Shown here piece after piece: positions 7,423 to 14,894 of a DNA stretch of 23,203 nt. A program made the translations under genes and the position numbers. The DNA comes from DASRHY01 sp046765875 (lineage in GTDB: Bacteria > Actinomycetota > Actinomycetes > Propionibacteriales > Kribbellaceae): positions 1 to 23,203 of the forward strand of contig JBKPSJ010000115.1 in NCBI GenBank assembly GCA_046765875.1, in the 5' to 3' direction. The notes below the pieces were generated by a model that saw nothing but the letters and a program-made list of their open reading frames with translations, was not told the origin of the DNA and ran no database searches. How positions within the stretch are numbered: position 1 is the stretch's first letter; each line of letters opens with the position of its first letter.

Positions 7423-8346
7423 TCAGAGAGGCGCTAGGTCGATGAAGGGGTGGCGGAGGTGGGCCGTGGCCAGGGTTGCGCGTTTTGTTCGGGCGTCGCG
7501 TAGCAAGGCGGTACGGCTACGACGGGCCGTGTCGACATCGGACTCGAAGGCGTAGCTCACCGACGGGTCGACCAGTTGGACGGCGTGGACCAGGACGTCG
7601 CCGGTGACGATGACCTGTCTGTGCCGACCTTCGACGATCACCGACTGGTGACCTGGGGTGTGACCGGGTGTCGGCACGACGCGAATCGACCCGCCGCGGC
7701 CTGGCATCCTCGCGAGACAGATTGCGCCCGCCACCTCGTCGAGCTGACCGGCAGCGCGCAACGGGTCGACGACGTAGCTCAGCGCGATATCCCCGGCCGG
7801 CAACGCAGCGACCTCGCGATGCTGTACGACGTACCGTGCGTTCGGGAACAGCGGCGTGCCGTCGGCCAGGACCGCCCAGCCGTAGTGGTCCTCGTGCAGG
7901 TGCGTGAGCACGACGGTGTCGACATCGCGCGGATCGATCCCGGCCTGCTCCAGTTCGGCCGGGAGCTTGCCCGGAACCGGCGCCCACGCCTTGGCCGGAC
8001 TCTCGGCCGGGCCGACACCGGTGTCGACCAGCATCAGCCGGTCGCGCGGGCCACGTACGACGAAGCAACGAAAGTCAAGCAGCCACTGGTCGCCGGGCCC
8101 GAATCCGGCTGGATCCACCCGGAGCGCTTGCTCCCAGTCCTCCGCGGTCGCGTCGGGGAATGCCGCCCGCCGGCCGAGGAAGAACGGCCCGGACGCGTCG
8201 ACGAGCGGCCGGATCTCGAACCCACCGGCAGACCGCCGCGAAGCGATCCGGTCCGGTGCCGCGCTCGCCCGCGCGACCGGTCCGGCCGCCACCAAAGCAG
8301 TGGCCATGAGCAACAACTTGCGGCGTCCGAATCGCGTTCGCTTCAC
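7423..8346 (-). CDS. Exported metallo-beta-lactamase-fold hydrolase
   Basis: A 307-residue MBL-fold metallo-hydrolase. From the GTG at 8346 the N-terminus reads VKRTRFGRRKLLLMATALVA, a Tat-like signal with a twin arginine (R8-R9), a hydrophobic stretch and a probable cleavage after ARASA, so export is predicted. Zinc-binding motifs are THLHEDHYGW (H149, H151, D153, H154), TPGHTPGH (H229) and the bridging TGD (D250). These motifs fit the quorum-quenching lactonase/glyoxalase II-like branch; the substrate is unknown. GGGAGG just upstream supports the GTG start over an ATG 36 nt earlier. It is divergent from the DJ-1/AraC regulator gene, which could control it (inference from layout). Confidence 0.88.
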   Translation of the reverse strand: MKRTRFGRRKLLLMATALVAAGPVARASAAPDRIASRRSAGGFEIRPLVDASGPFFLGRRAAFPDATAEDWEQALRVDPAGFGPGDQWLLDFRCFVVRGPRDRLMLVDTGVGPAESPAKAWAPVPGKLPAELEQAGIDPRDVDTVVLTHLHEDHYGWAVLADGTPLFPNARYVVQHREVAALPAGDIALSYVVDPLRAAGQLDEVAGAICLARMPGRGGSIRVVPTPGHTPGHQSVIVEGRHRQVIVTGDVLVHAVQLVDPSVSYAFESDVDTARRSRTALLRDARTKRATLATAHLRHPFIDLAPL

Positions 8347-8377
8347 GGTGCCCTCCCGGTGCTCGTCTCGGGGTGTC

Positions 8378-8383
8378 ACCATA
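8378..8383 (-). promoter_or_regulatory. Putative -10 box of the metallo-hydrolase gene
   Basis: On the minus strand TATGGT lies 31 nt before the GTG start, with CTGACC about 18 nt farther upstream as a weak -35. This leaves a short leader holding the GGGAGG ribosome site. Pattern match only. Confidence 0.35.
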
Positions 8384-8471
8384 AGACAGCGGCACGACGG
8401 TGGTCAGCGGCTTCGAGCAGGCATGACCCGATCCTGTCGATAGATGACCGGCCCGTGTCGGCACCGGTTCC

Positions 8472-8477
8472 TAAGAT
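8472..8477 (+). promoter_or_regulatory. -10 box for leaderless regulator mRNA
   Basis: TAAGAT is followed by 6 nt and the GTG at 8484. The spacing favours that GTG over the ATG immediately after it. No ribosome site is visible. Confidence 0.6.
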
Positions 8478-8483
8478 GAGTCC

Positions 8484-9458
8484 GTGATGCACGCACCACG
8501 GGTGGCGATGCTCGCCTACGACGGAGCGGGCAGCTTCGACTACGTGACGGTCTACGAGATCTTCGGCGTGGACTACTCGCACCGGTTCGGCTCGTGGTAC
8601 CGGACGATCACCTGCGCGCAGACTCCCGGATCGGTGCGCCTCGACGGTGGTGTCGCGGTCGACGCACCGTACGGGCTGGACAAGGCGGTCGAGGCCGACC
8701 TGGTCGTCGTACCGGGCTGGACGAAGGAGGATGAGGTACCACCGCGGCCGCTGCTGACAACGCTGTGCCGCGCCCACGAGCGGGGTGCCCGGATCATGTC
8801 GATCTGCACCGGCGCGTTCATGATCGGGTACGCCGGACTGCTGGACCACCGCCGGGTCACCACGCACTGGTCGACGGCCGGTGCCCTGGCGACTCTGTTC
8901 CCCAAGGCGAAGGTGGATCCGCGGGCGCTGTTCGTCGACGACCGCGGCATCCTCACGGCCGCGGGTATGTCGGCCGGCCTGGACCTGGCGCTCCACATCG
9001 TCCGTAACGACTTCGGCGCCGATGCCGCGGCCGCGCTCGCCCGGCATCTGGTGCTGGCCGGGTACCGCAGCGGCGGCCAGTCGCAGTTCGTCGACTTCCC
9101 GCTCGACCCGGACCCGGGCGATCCGCTGCCGGAACTGCTGGACTGGATGCGTCAGAACCTCGACCAGCGCTGGCCGCTGAGCTCGCTTGGTGACCGCGTC
9201 CACATGTCGCCGCGTACCGTGACCCGCCGGTTCAAGCGCCTCACCGGCACCAGCCCGCACCAGTGGCTCCTTCGCGAACGCCTCCTGGCCGCGCAACGCC
9301 TACTCGAGTCCGGCGACGAACCGATCGAGCGCATCGCGATCCGTACCGGCATGGGCTCGGCCACCAACCTCCGCCAAGCCTTCCATCGAGAGCTCGGCAC
9401 CTCCCCACAGGCGTACCGCTCCCACCACCGCGCCCGCACCGTACGAAGAGCCGAGTGA
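8484..9458 (+). CDS. Transcriptional regulator, DJ-1/PfpI domain plus AraC-type HTH
   Basis: A 324-residue regulator of the GATase1-like AraC type (FtrA/CdhR/GlxA group). The N-terminal DJ-1/PfpI domain (residues 5-190) opens with RVAMLAYDGAGSFDYVTVYEIF and has the nucleophile-elbow stretch SICTGAFMIGYAGLL with C108; VTTHW follows as usual. Two AraC-type helix-turn-helix units fill about 215-320 (LSSLGDRVHMSPRTVTRRFK, and IERIAIRTGMGSATNLRQAF with FHRELGTSPQAYR). Relatives act as DNA-binding activators whose N-domain senses a ligand; here the ligand is unknown. It is divergent from the exported metallo-hydrolase, the most obvious local target. The GTG at 8484 is preferred because a -10 box sits 6 nt upstream; an ATG start at 8487 would shorten the protein by one residue. 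Confidence 0.92.
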   Translation: MMHAPRVAMLAYDGAGSFDYVTVYEIFGVDYSHRFGSWYRTITCAQTPGSVRLDGGVAVDAPYGLDKAVEADLVVVPGWTKEDEVPPRPLLTTLCRAHERGARIMSICTGAFMIGYAGLLDHRRVTTHWSTAGALATLFPKAKVDPRALFVDDRGILTAAGMSAGLDLALHIVRNDFGADAAAALARHLVLAGYRSGGQSQFVDFPLDPDPGDPLPELLDWMRQNLDQRWPLSSLGDRVHMSPRTVTRRFKRLTGTSPHQWLLRERLLAAQRLLESGDEPIERIAIRTGMGSATNLRQAFHRELGTSPQAYRSHHRARTVRRAE

Positions 9459-9521
9459 GGAACGACTACGGCGTCTGTCCGGCTCTTGGCGAGGCGCGAC
9501 TCGATCAATCCTGACCGGGCG

Positions 9522-10532
9522 TCAAGCCGTCAGCGTCGGCTCGTCGGGGGCCGACAGGCTGAGTACGGCGCCGGCCACCGCTGGTGAGGCGCTGATCTTC
9601 GCCTCGAGTGCGCGGAGACGTACCGCCACGTGCGATTCGGTGTCGTCGCCGGTGAGGTCCACGTCGCCGATCACCGAGACCATCCGCGGGCCGACGACCT
9701 CCAGCCGCAGATAGGTCACCCGGGCGACCTCGGGTGTGTCAAGTAGCGCCTGCAGAGCCGCCGCACGCACCCGCGGATGAGCCTCCTCACCCACCAGGAA
9801 CCGCCTGTTGCGGTTGATCAGCACGATCGCGAATGCCCCGAGCAGGACGCCGACGGCGATCGAGCCGATTGCGTCCGGGATCGACGAACCCGTGATCTGA
9901 TGGCCGGCCAGGCCGGCGGCCGCGATGGTCAGGCCGATCATCGCGGCGGTGTCCTCCACGACCACCGCTCGCAACGTGGGATCCGATGTGACCAGGACGT
10001 GCTCGAGCAGATCGCGACTCAGCGACCTCGCCTCGCCCTTGGCCTGCTGTAACGACCGTATGAACGAGATGCCCTCCAGCACGAACGAGATGGCCAGCAC
10101 GACATAACCGACGACGAAGTTGGTGGCAGGCTCCGGGTGGATGAGTTCCTGGATGCCGTGGGTGACCGACACCGCGGCACCGGCCACGAACAGGCCCAGC
10201 GCGGCGAACAGGGACCACACGTACGCCTCCCGGCCGTGCCCCAGCGGATGCGCGGTGTCCGCTGGGCGATGCGACCGCCGGTCCGCGATCAGCAGGAACA
10301 CCCCGTTGCCCGCATCAGCCCACGAGTGAGCCGCCTCGGCCAGCATCGACGCCGACGACGTGATCACCGCCGCAGCCGACTTGGCCACAGCGATCAGTAC
10401 GTTGGCGGCCAGAGCGACCAGTACCGTCAGCCAGCTCTCCGACCCGCCCGAGTCGTCCGCGCCCGGAACCCGGCCGAACAGATCCACGGGTTCGGGTACG
10501 TTCACCCCACCGCCGACCGGCTCATCCACCAT
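9522..10532 (-). CDS. Cation diffusion facilitator (CDF) metal transporter
   Basis: A 336-residue membrane protein of the cation diffusion facilitator family, which exports divalent metals by proton antiport. After a polar 33-residue N-terminus come the first helix (WLTVLVALAANVLIAVAKSA) and the family signature SASMLAEAAHSWADAGNG with H69 and D73 at the transport site; the matching site in the fifth helix is VVVEDTAAMIG (D194). GHGREAYVWSLFAALGLF marks the third helix. A cytoplasmic C-terminal domain of about 90 residues follows (TYLRLEVVGPRMVSVIGDVDL). The helix-2 motif is HxxxD, so Zn, Fe or Mn are all possible; this branch is often of unproven specificity. The ATG at 10532 lies 6 nt after a TANNNT box. 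Confidence 0.93.
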   Translation of the reverse strand: MVDEPVGGGVNVPEPVDLFGRVPGADDSGGSESWLTVLVALAANVLIAVAKSAAAVITSSASMLAEAAHSWADAGNGVFLLIADRRSHRPADTAHPLGHGREAYVWSLFAALGLFVAGAAVSVTHGIQELIHPEPATNFVVGYVVLAISFVLEGISFIRSLQQAKGEARSLSRDLLEHVLVTSDPTLRAVVVEDTAAMIGLTIAAAGLAGHQITGSSIPDAIGSIAVGVLLGAFAIVLINRNRRFLVGEEAHPRVRAAALQALLDTPEVARVTYLRLEVVGPRMVSVIGDVDLTGDDTESHVAVRLRALEAKISASPAVAGAVLSLSAPDEPTLTA

Positions 10533-10538
10533 CGCCCC

Positions 10539-10544
10539 AAGCTA
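10539..10544 (-). promoter_or_regulatory. -10 box for leaderless CDF transporter mRNA
   Basis: On the minus strand TAGCTT is followed by GGGGCG and the ATG at 10532. The 6-nt spacing is the leaderless pattern, and it fixes this ATG over later in-frame starts. Confidence 0.55.
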
Positions 10545-10699
10545 TCGGACCCGCCCGGCGTAGGACGTACCAAATCAGCGCGGCCCGTTCCGAGGCTCAC
10601 CGCAGCAGTCCGAATGGTCGCGACACACTGACGGTGGAGCTACGTTCCGGCGCCCCGCCGCCGAGCTCTCTCATCGTTCGACTCGGAAAGGCTTGTCGC

Positions 10700-10888
10700 A
10701 TGAACGGAAAGGACCGCGCTCGTGCCACTCATGGCGGAGACGCTGTTTACGGGATCGGTTTGATCGGCGCCTTGGTCTACTACATCCAGGCGGCCGATGG
10801 TTTCTGGGCCGTCATCCTCGGCATCCTCAAAGCCCTCGTCTGGCCAGGCTTCGTCGTCTACGACCTACTGAAGTTCCTCGGTTCCTGA
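10700..10888 (+). CDS. Small two-helix membrane protein of unknown function
   Basis: A 62-residue protein. A charged N-terminus (MNGKDRARATHGGD) is followed by two hydrophobic segments, AVYGIGLIGALVYYIQAA (about residues 15-32) and FWAVILGILKALVWPGFVVY (about 35-54), ending DLLKFLGS. The pattern of a short membrane protein with a Pro in the second helix, VYD and a hydrophobic tail resembles small hypothetical membrane proteins common in actinobacteria; no function is known to me. The ATG at 10700 has GGAAAGG upstream at normal spacing; an earlier GTG at 10634 in the same frame would add a Pro/Ser-rich stretch without support. It is convergent with the DsrE-type gene, 31 nt away. Confidence 0.7.
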   Translation: MNGKDRARATHGGDAVYGIGLIGALVYYIQAADGFWAVILGILKALVWPGFVVYDLLKFLGS

Positions 10889-10919
10889 ACCCGCGCGGGC
10901 AGCTCGCTCAGTAATCTCC

Positions 10920-11351
10920 TCAAATGAACAGCAGCTGACCACCATTGGTGAGTTCGATGAAGTCGGCGGCGCTGATGATGCCTTCCACGTCGTCGCGCAG
11001 GTCCGACTCGGTGAGCTTCATCATGTCCGCCGACATCCGGCACGCCCACAGGTGACCGCCGGCGGCCACGATCTGGTCGAGAAACTCGGGGACCTCGGGA
11101 ACGCCGAGGTCCCCGATCTGCTTCTTGAGCATGTGTGTCGCCATCGCGGTCATCCCGGGCAGCGGGGTGAGCGCCTGCGGGATGTGCGCATCGCCGATCG
11201 GGTGCATCGCCGTGTTGCCCACCGGGCTGAACTGGAGGTCGTGCATCCGCGACTTCACGATCATGTCGAAGCCCCAGAAGGTGAAGAACAGGTACGTTTC
11301 GACGCCTTCGCCGAGCGCCGAGTTGGCGATGATGAGGCCCGGGTAGGCCAT
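10920..11351 (-). CDS. DsrE/DsrF/DrsH-like family protein
   Basis: A 143-residue protein of the DsrE-like superfamily (DrsE_2 type), found in sulfur-relay and peroxiredoxin-like contexts. The N-terminus has the Rossmann-like start GLIIANSALGEGVETYLFFTFWGFDMIVK, and the segment HLWACRMSADMMKLTESDL carries the conserved cysteine (C104), the predicted persulfide carrier. FEL/IEL-type C-terminal strand: AADFIELTNGGQLLFI. It probably acts in the cytoplasm in sulfur transfer. Neither TusA nor a rhodanese is adjacent, so the partner is not visible. AAGGGA precedes the ATG. Confidence 0.88.
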   Translation of the reverse strand: MAYPGLIIANSALGEGVETYLFFTFWGFDMIVKSRMHDLQFSPVGNTAMHPIGDAHIPQALTPLPGMTAMATHMLKKQIGDLGVPEVPEFLDQIVAAGGHLWACRMSADMMKLTESDLRDDVEGIISAADFIELTNGGQLLFI

Positions 11352-11455
11352 ATCGAGGTTTCCCTTGGAAGAGGCGACTCGACATGCCGCTGACTGGAGC
11401 CGGGCGACTGGCCCAGCCTTGGAGGCCTGAAATCAGCCTCTGTCCTGCATCGGCG

Positions 11456-12772
11456 TTAGCGGATGCGGAGGCCGGAGATGGCGCGGGAGATGACGAGGCG
11501 CTGGATTTCGGAGGTGCCTTCGAAGATGGTGTAGATCTTGGCGTCTCGGTGCATGCGCTCTACTGGGTACTCGCGGGTGTAACCGTTGCCGCCGAGGATC
11601 TGGATGGCCTCTTCAGTGGCCTTGACTGCTACCTCGCCGGCCTTGAGTTTGGCCATCGAGCCCTCGCCGCGCTGGTAGTTGAGTGGCTGGCCGCGCATCA
11701 GGGCGGCTGACATGTACGCGGCCCGCCAGACCAGTAGCCGGGCGGCGTCGATCTCCATCGCCATGTCGGCGAGTTTGAACGCGATGCCCTGGTTGTCGAT
11801 GATCGGCCGGCCGAACTGCTCGCGGCCCTTTGCGTACTCGAGTGCGAACTCGTACGCCGCCCGCGCGATGCCGACCGCCTGCGAGCCGACGATATGCCGC
11901 GACATCTCGAACGTCGCCATCGACGCGTTCCCGCGCGACGAGCCGCCCTCGCGTGCCTTCGCGATCCGCTCGTCAAGTTTGTCCTTGCCGCCGAGCAGGT
12001 TGTCCGCCGGAATCCGTACGTCGTCGAAGAACACGTCCGCGGTGTGCGACGCGCGTAGTCCGTGCTTGCGAACCTTGGTGCCCTGCTCCAGACCCTTCAC
12101 CTCGGACTTGGGCACGACGAATGCGGCCTGGCCCTTGCTCCCCAGCGACGGGTCTACCGTGGCGACGACGACATGTACGTCAGCGATGCCGCCGTTGGTG
12201 GCCCAGGCCTTCTGCCCGTTGATCACCCACTCGTTCGAGGCCTCGTCGAAGACGGCCCGGGTACGGATCGCCGACACGTCGGACCCGGCACCCGGCTCCG
12301 AAGAACAGAAAGCGGACACCTTGACGTCGTTCGCCGTGCCGTAGCAGCGCGGCAGCCAGGTGCTCCACTGCTCCGGGGTACCGCTGGCGAAGATCGCCGA
12401 ACTCGCCAGGTTGGTGCCCATCAGTGCCATGCCGATCCCGGCGTCGCCCCAGAACACCTCCTCGCTGACGATCGGCAGCAGCAACCCGGACGGGTCGATG
12501 AACAGGCTGACCACGGTTTCCAGGCCGTACAACCCGACCTGCGCGGCCTCCTGGATCACCGGCCACGGCGTCTGTTCGCGCTCGTCCCACTCCGAGGCGG
12601 CCGGGCGAATCACGGTGGCGGCGAACTCGTGCGCCCAGTCCCGGATCTGGCGCTGCTCGTCGTTCAGATCGAGCGAGAACGTCTTCCACTCCGGCTTGGA
12701 CCGCTCAGCGGCCAGTTCTCCGGCTAGGGCCAGTACGTCGGCGTCGGCGGTCGGTTCTGTCACAGTCACCAT
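11456..12772 (-). CDS. Acyl-CoA dehydrogenase
   Basis: A 438-residue FAD-dependent acyl-CoA dehydrogenase, catalysing the first oxidation step of beta-oxidation. The three-domain layout is clear: a helical N-domain, a central beta-domain with FCSSEPGAGSDVSAIRTRA and the WVINGQKAWATNGG segment, and a C-terminal helical domain. Signatures are ILGGNGYTREYPVERMHRDA and YTIFEGTSEIQRLV, with E418 as the predicted catalytic base. It has normal family length, shorter than the 611-residue FadE5 that neighbours fadA2-fabG4 in M. tuberculosis, so it is not that protein. The ATG at 12772 has CGGGAG upstream. It is divergent from the TetR-thiolase-reductase-dehydratase operon and shares its promoter region, so joint control is likely. 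Confidence 0.95.
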   Translation of the reverse strand: MVTVTEPTADADVLALAGELAAERSKPEWKTFSLDLNDEQRQIRDWAHEFAATVIRPAASEWDEREQTPWPVIQEAAQVGLYGLETVVSLFIDPSGLLLPIVSEEVFWGDAGIGMALMGTNLASSAIFASGTPEQWSTWLPRCYGTANDVKVSAFCSSEPGAGSDVSAIRTRAVFDEASNEWVINGQKAWATNGGIADVHVVVATVDPSLGSKGQAAFVVPKSEVKGLEQGTKVRKHGLRASHTADVFFDDVRIPADNLLGGKDKLDERIAKAREGGSSRGNASMATFEMSRHIVGSQAVGIARAAYEFALEYAKGREQFGRPIIDNQGIAFKLADMAMEIDAARLLVWRAAYMSAALMRGQPLNYQRGEGSMAKLKAGEVAVKATEEAIQILGGNGYTREYPVERMHRDAKIYTIFEGTSEIQRLVISRAISGLRIR

Positions 12773-12799
12773 GGTCTCCCGCGGGACTTCCGAGGCTGA

Positions 12800-12819
12800 A
12801 GTTACCGACGAGTGTAACT
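12800..12819. promoter_or_regulatory. Candidate TetR operator (AGTTAC-N8-GTAACT)
   Basis: A perfect 6-bp inverted repeat with an 8-nt spacer lies in the 89-nt gap between the divergent acyl-CoA dehydrogenase and tetR genes. Its left edge overlaps TAACTT (minus strand, 12799-12804), a possible -10 of the dehydrogenase gene, and its right edge lies 5 nt before the possible -35 of tetR. Binding there would block both promoters. Inferred from position and symmetry. Confidence 0.5.
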
Positions 12820-12824
12820 GACGT

Positions 12825-12855
12825 TTGCACTATCGGCTACAGCTGGGGCTAGGAT
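12825..12855 (+). promoter_or_regulatory. Promoter of the tetR-fatty acid operon, leaderless start
   Basis: TTGCAC at 12825-12830 and TAGGAT at 12850-12855 are 19 nt apart; the ATG follows after 6 nt. This gives a leaderless transcript starting at the tetR start codon. Confidence 0.6.
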
Positions 12856-12861
12856 CGGGAC

Positions 12862-13617
12862 ATGGCATCGCCGCTGGTCTCGCTGGGCCGCCGCCGTACG
12901 ACGGCCGAGCGCAGGCGCGACCGCGAGCGCGAGATCATCGCCGCCACCCGGCAGCTGTTCGACGACCGCGGCGCGATCGACGCGCAGATCGACGACATCG
13001 CCCGAGCCGTGGGGATCAACAAGGCGCTGATCTACCGGCACTTCGCCGGCAAGGAGGAGCTGTTCGCGCTCACCCTGGTCGACTACCTGGGCGAGTTGGA
13101 CGAGCGCGTGCTCGCGGCGGACGACAACTCACGCCGCGCGCCACTCACGCGGCTGCGCAGGATCGCCGAGACGTTCATCGACTTCTGCCTGGAGTATCCG
13201 GCGTTCGCCGACTGCGCGATGAACCTGTTGCGCCGAACCGGTGACGAACTGTTCGGCGAGATCACCGAGCCCGTGATGGCGCGGCTTGGGACCGCGATGT
13301 CGACCCTGCTCGGCCGTACGGCGACCGTGCTGCGGGCCGGGCAGGCGACCGGGGTCTTCGACACCGCCGACGCCGACTTCACCGCGAACTTCCTCTATAC
13401 ACAGACGCTCGGTGCGATGCACATGGCCCGGATGGGCCTGATCGTGTCCGCGTCCGCCCCCGGTCGTCCCGAGGTGCACCACGCCTCCCCCGATCTGGTC
13501 CGGCAGACCGCGATCACCGCCGCACTCGCCACCGCTGTCGGCCGCAAAGCCGTCCGCCAATCACCACAACCGGTGCGCGGGGGGACGAAGAACTCCAAGG
13601 CAGGAGAGAGAACGTGA
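12862..13617 (+). CDS. TetR-family transcriptional regulator
   Basis: A 251-residue TetR-type repressor. After a basic N-terminus (RRRTTAERRRDREREI) comes the standard HTH: IIAATRQLFDDRGA, then IDDIARAVGINKALIYRHFAGKEELF (about residues 45-70). The C-terminal ligand domain, about 180 residues, should bind an effector such as an acyl-CoA (inference from the neighbours). It is the first gene of a four-gene operon and its stop overlaps the GTG of the thiolase gene in GTGA, so the repressor is made together with the enzymes and probably regulates itself and the divergent dehydrogenase. The C-terminus is basic and low in structure (QSPQPVRGGTKNSKAGERT). Confidence 0.93.
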   Translation: MASPLVSLGRRRTTAERRRDREREIIAATRQLFDDRGAIDAQIDDIARAVGINKALIYRHFAGKEELFALTLVDYLGELDERVLAADDNSRRAPLTRLRRIAETFIDFCLEYPAFADCAMNLLRRTGDELFGEITEPVMARLGTAMSTLLGRTATVLRAGQATGVFDTADADFTANFLYTQTLGAMHMARMGLIVSASAPGRPEVHHASPDLVRQTAITAALATAVGRKAVRQSPQPVRGGTKNSKAGERT

Positions 13618-14894
13618 ACGATATCCGCAGGGTCGCCGTCGTGGCCGCGAACCGGATCCCGTTCGCCCGGCAGGACAAGACGTACAAGCACGCGTCGAAC
13701 GCAGAGATGCTCACCGCCGCCCTCGACGGCCTCGTGAGTCGCGCCGGGATCGAAGGCGAGGAGTTGGGCGAGGTGGTCGCCGGCGCTGTGCTCAAGCACA
13801 GCCGCGACTGGAACCTGGTCCGCGAGGTCGTGCTCGGTTCGACGCTGGCGCCGACCACCCCGGCGTACGACATCCAGCAGGCGTGCGGCACCGGCCTGGA
13901 GGCGGCGATCCTGGCCGCCAGCAAGATCGCGCTCGGCCAGACCGAGGTGGCGATCGCCGGCGGCGTCGACACCGCCTCGGACGCGCCGATCGCGCTGAAC
14001 GACAACCTGCGGCTCAAGCTCCTCGATGTCAACCGGGCTCGCTCACCGCAGGACAAGCTGATGGCGCTGGCAAGAATCCGGCCGAAGGACGTCGTCCCCG
14101 AGATCCCGCGCAACGCCGAGCCGCGCACCGGGTTGTCGATGGGCGAGCACTGCGCGCTGACGACACTGGAGTGGGGCATCAGTCGGGAGGATCAGGACGA
14201 GCTCGCGTACCGGTCGCACAAGAACCTGGCAGCGGCGTACGAGCGCGGCTTCTTCGACGACCTGATCACGCCGTACCTCGGCCTGGAACGCGACCAGAAC
14301 ATGCGGGCCGACACCAGCATCGATAAGCTGGCCGCGCTCAAGCCCGTGTTCGGAAAGGGGCCGACGGCAACGATGACCGCCGGCAACTCGACACCACTCA
14401 CCGACGGCGCGTCGACGGTGCTGTTGTCGACCGACGGGTGGGCCGCCGAGCATGGCCTGTCACCGCTGGCGTACCTGACGCACAGCCAGACCGCCGCGGT
14501 GGACTACGTCGGCGGTAAGGAAGGGCTGTTGATGGCGCCCGCGTACGCCGTGCCGCGGATGCTCGCGAGGGCGGGACTGAGGCTGCAGGACTTCGACTAC
14601 TACGAGATCCATGAGGCGTTCGCGGCGCAGGTGCTGGCGACGCTCAAGGCGTGGGAGGACCCGATCTTCTGTAAGGAACGACTCGGGCTCGACGCACCGC
14701 TGGGCGAGATCGACCGGAACAAGCTCAACGTCAACGGCGGATCGCTGGCGGCCGGTCACCCGTTCGCCGCCACGGGTGGACGCATCCTCGCTGGGCTGGC
14801 CAAGCAACTACGCGACGCCGGTGGCGGCCGCGGCCTGATCTCGATCTGCGCCGCCGGTGGCCAGGGCGTCGTCGCGATCGTGGAGCAGCCATGA
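13614..14894 (+). CDS. fadA2: Thiolase, acetyl-CoA C-acetyltransferase (FadA2/FadI-like)
   Basis: A 426-residue thiolase. Seen: DIQQACGTGLEAAI with the acyl-accepting C91, YYEIHEAFAAQVLATL, NVNGGSLAAGHPFAATGGR with the catalytic His, and LISICAAGGQGVVAIV with the second Cys. The usual GGAIALGHP is here GGSLAAGHP, as in FadI/FadA2-type enzymes. It cleaves 3-ketoacyl-CoA or condenses acetyl-CoA units. The following genes are FabG4- and HtdX-like, the same set as M. tuberculosis fadA2 (Rv0243), fabG4 (Rv0242c) and htdX (Rv0241c). The GTG start at 13614 overlaps the tetR stop, GGAGAGAG lies just upstream, and the stop overlaps the next ATG. Confidence 0.93.
   Translation: MNDIRRVAVVAANRIPFARQDKTYKHASNAEMLTAALDGLVSRAGIEGEELGEVVAGAVLKHSRDWNLVREVVLGSTLAPTTPAYDIQQACGTGLEAAILAASKIALGQTEVAIAGGVDTASDAPIALNDNLRLKLLDVNRARSPQDKLMALARIRPKDVVPEIPRNAEPRTGLSMGEHCALTTLEWGISREDQDELAYRSHKNLAAAYERGFFDDLITPYLGLERDQNMRADTSIDKLAALKPVFGKGPTATMTAGNSTPLTDGASTVLLSTDGWAAEHGLSPLAYLTHSQTAAVDYVGGKEGLLMAPAYAVPRMLARAGLRLQDFDYYEIHEAFAAQVLATLKAWEDPIFCKERLGLDAPLGEIDRNKLNVNGGSLAAGHPFAATGGRILAGLAKQLRDAGGGRGLISICAAGGQGVVAIVEQP

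Noticed and set aside
7312..7445. Short frame reading TWIRGHGWALWSGLGAIRVY after the acetyltransferase stop
   Set aside because: It looks vaguely protein-like but has no start codon or ribosome site of its own outside the acetyltransferase gene, and it runs into the hydrolase 3' end. It could be a gene remnant but I cannot name a family.
10890..10899. CCCGCGCGGG palindrome between the small membrane protein and DsrE genes
   Set aside because: Five base pairs without a loop is expected by chance in such GC-rich DNA and is not enough to call a terminator.
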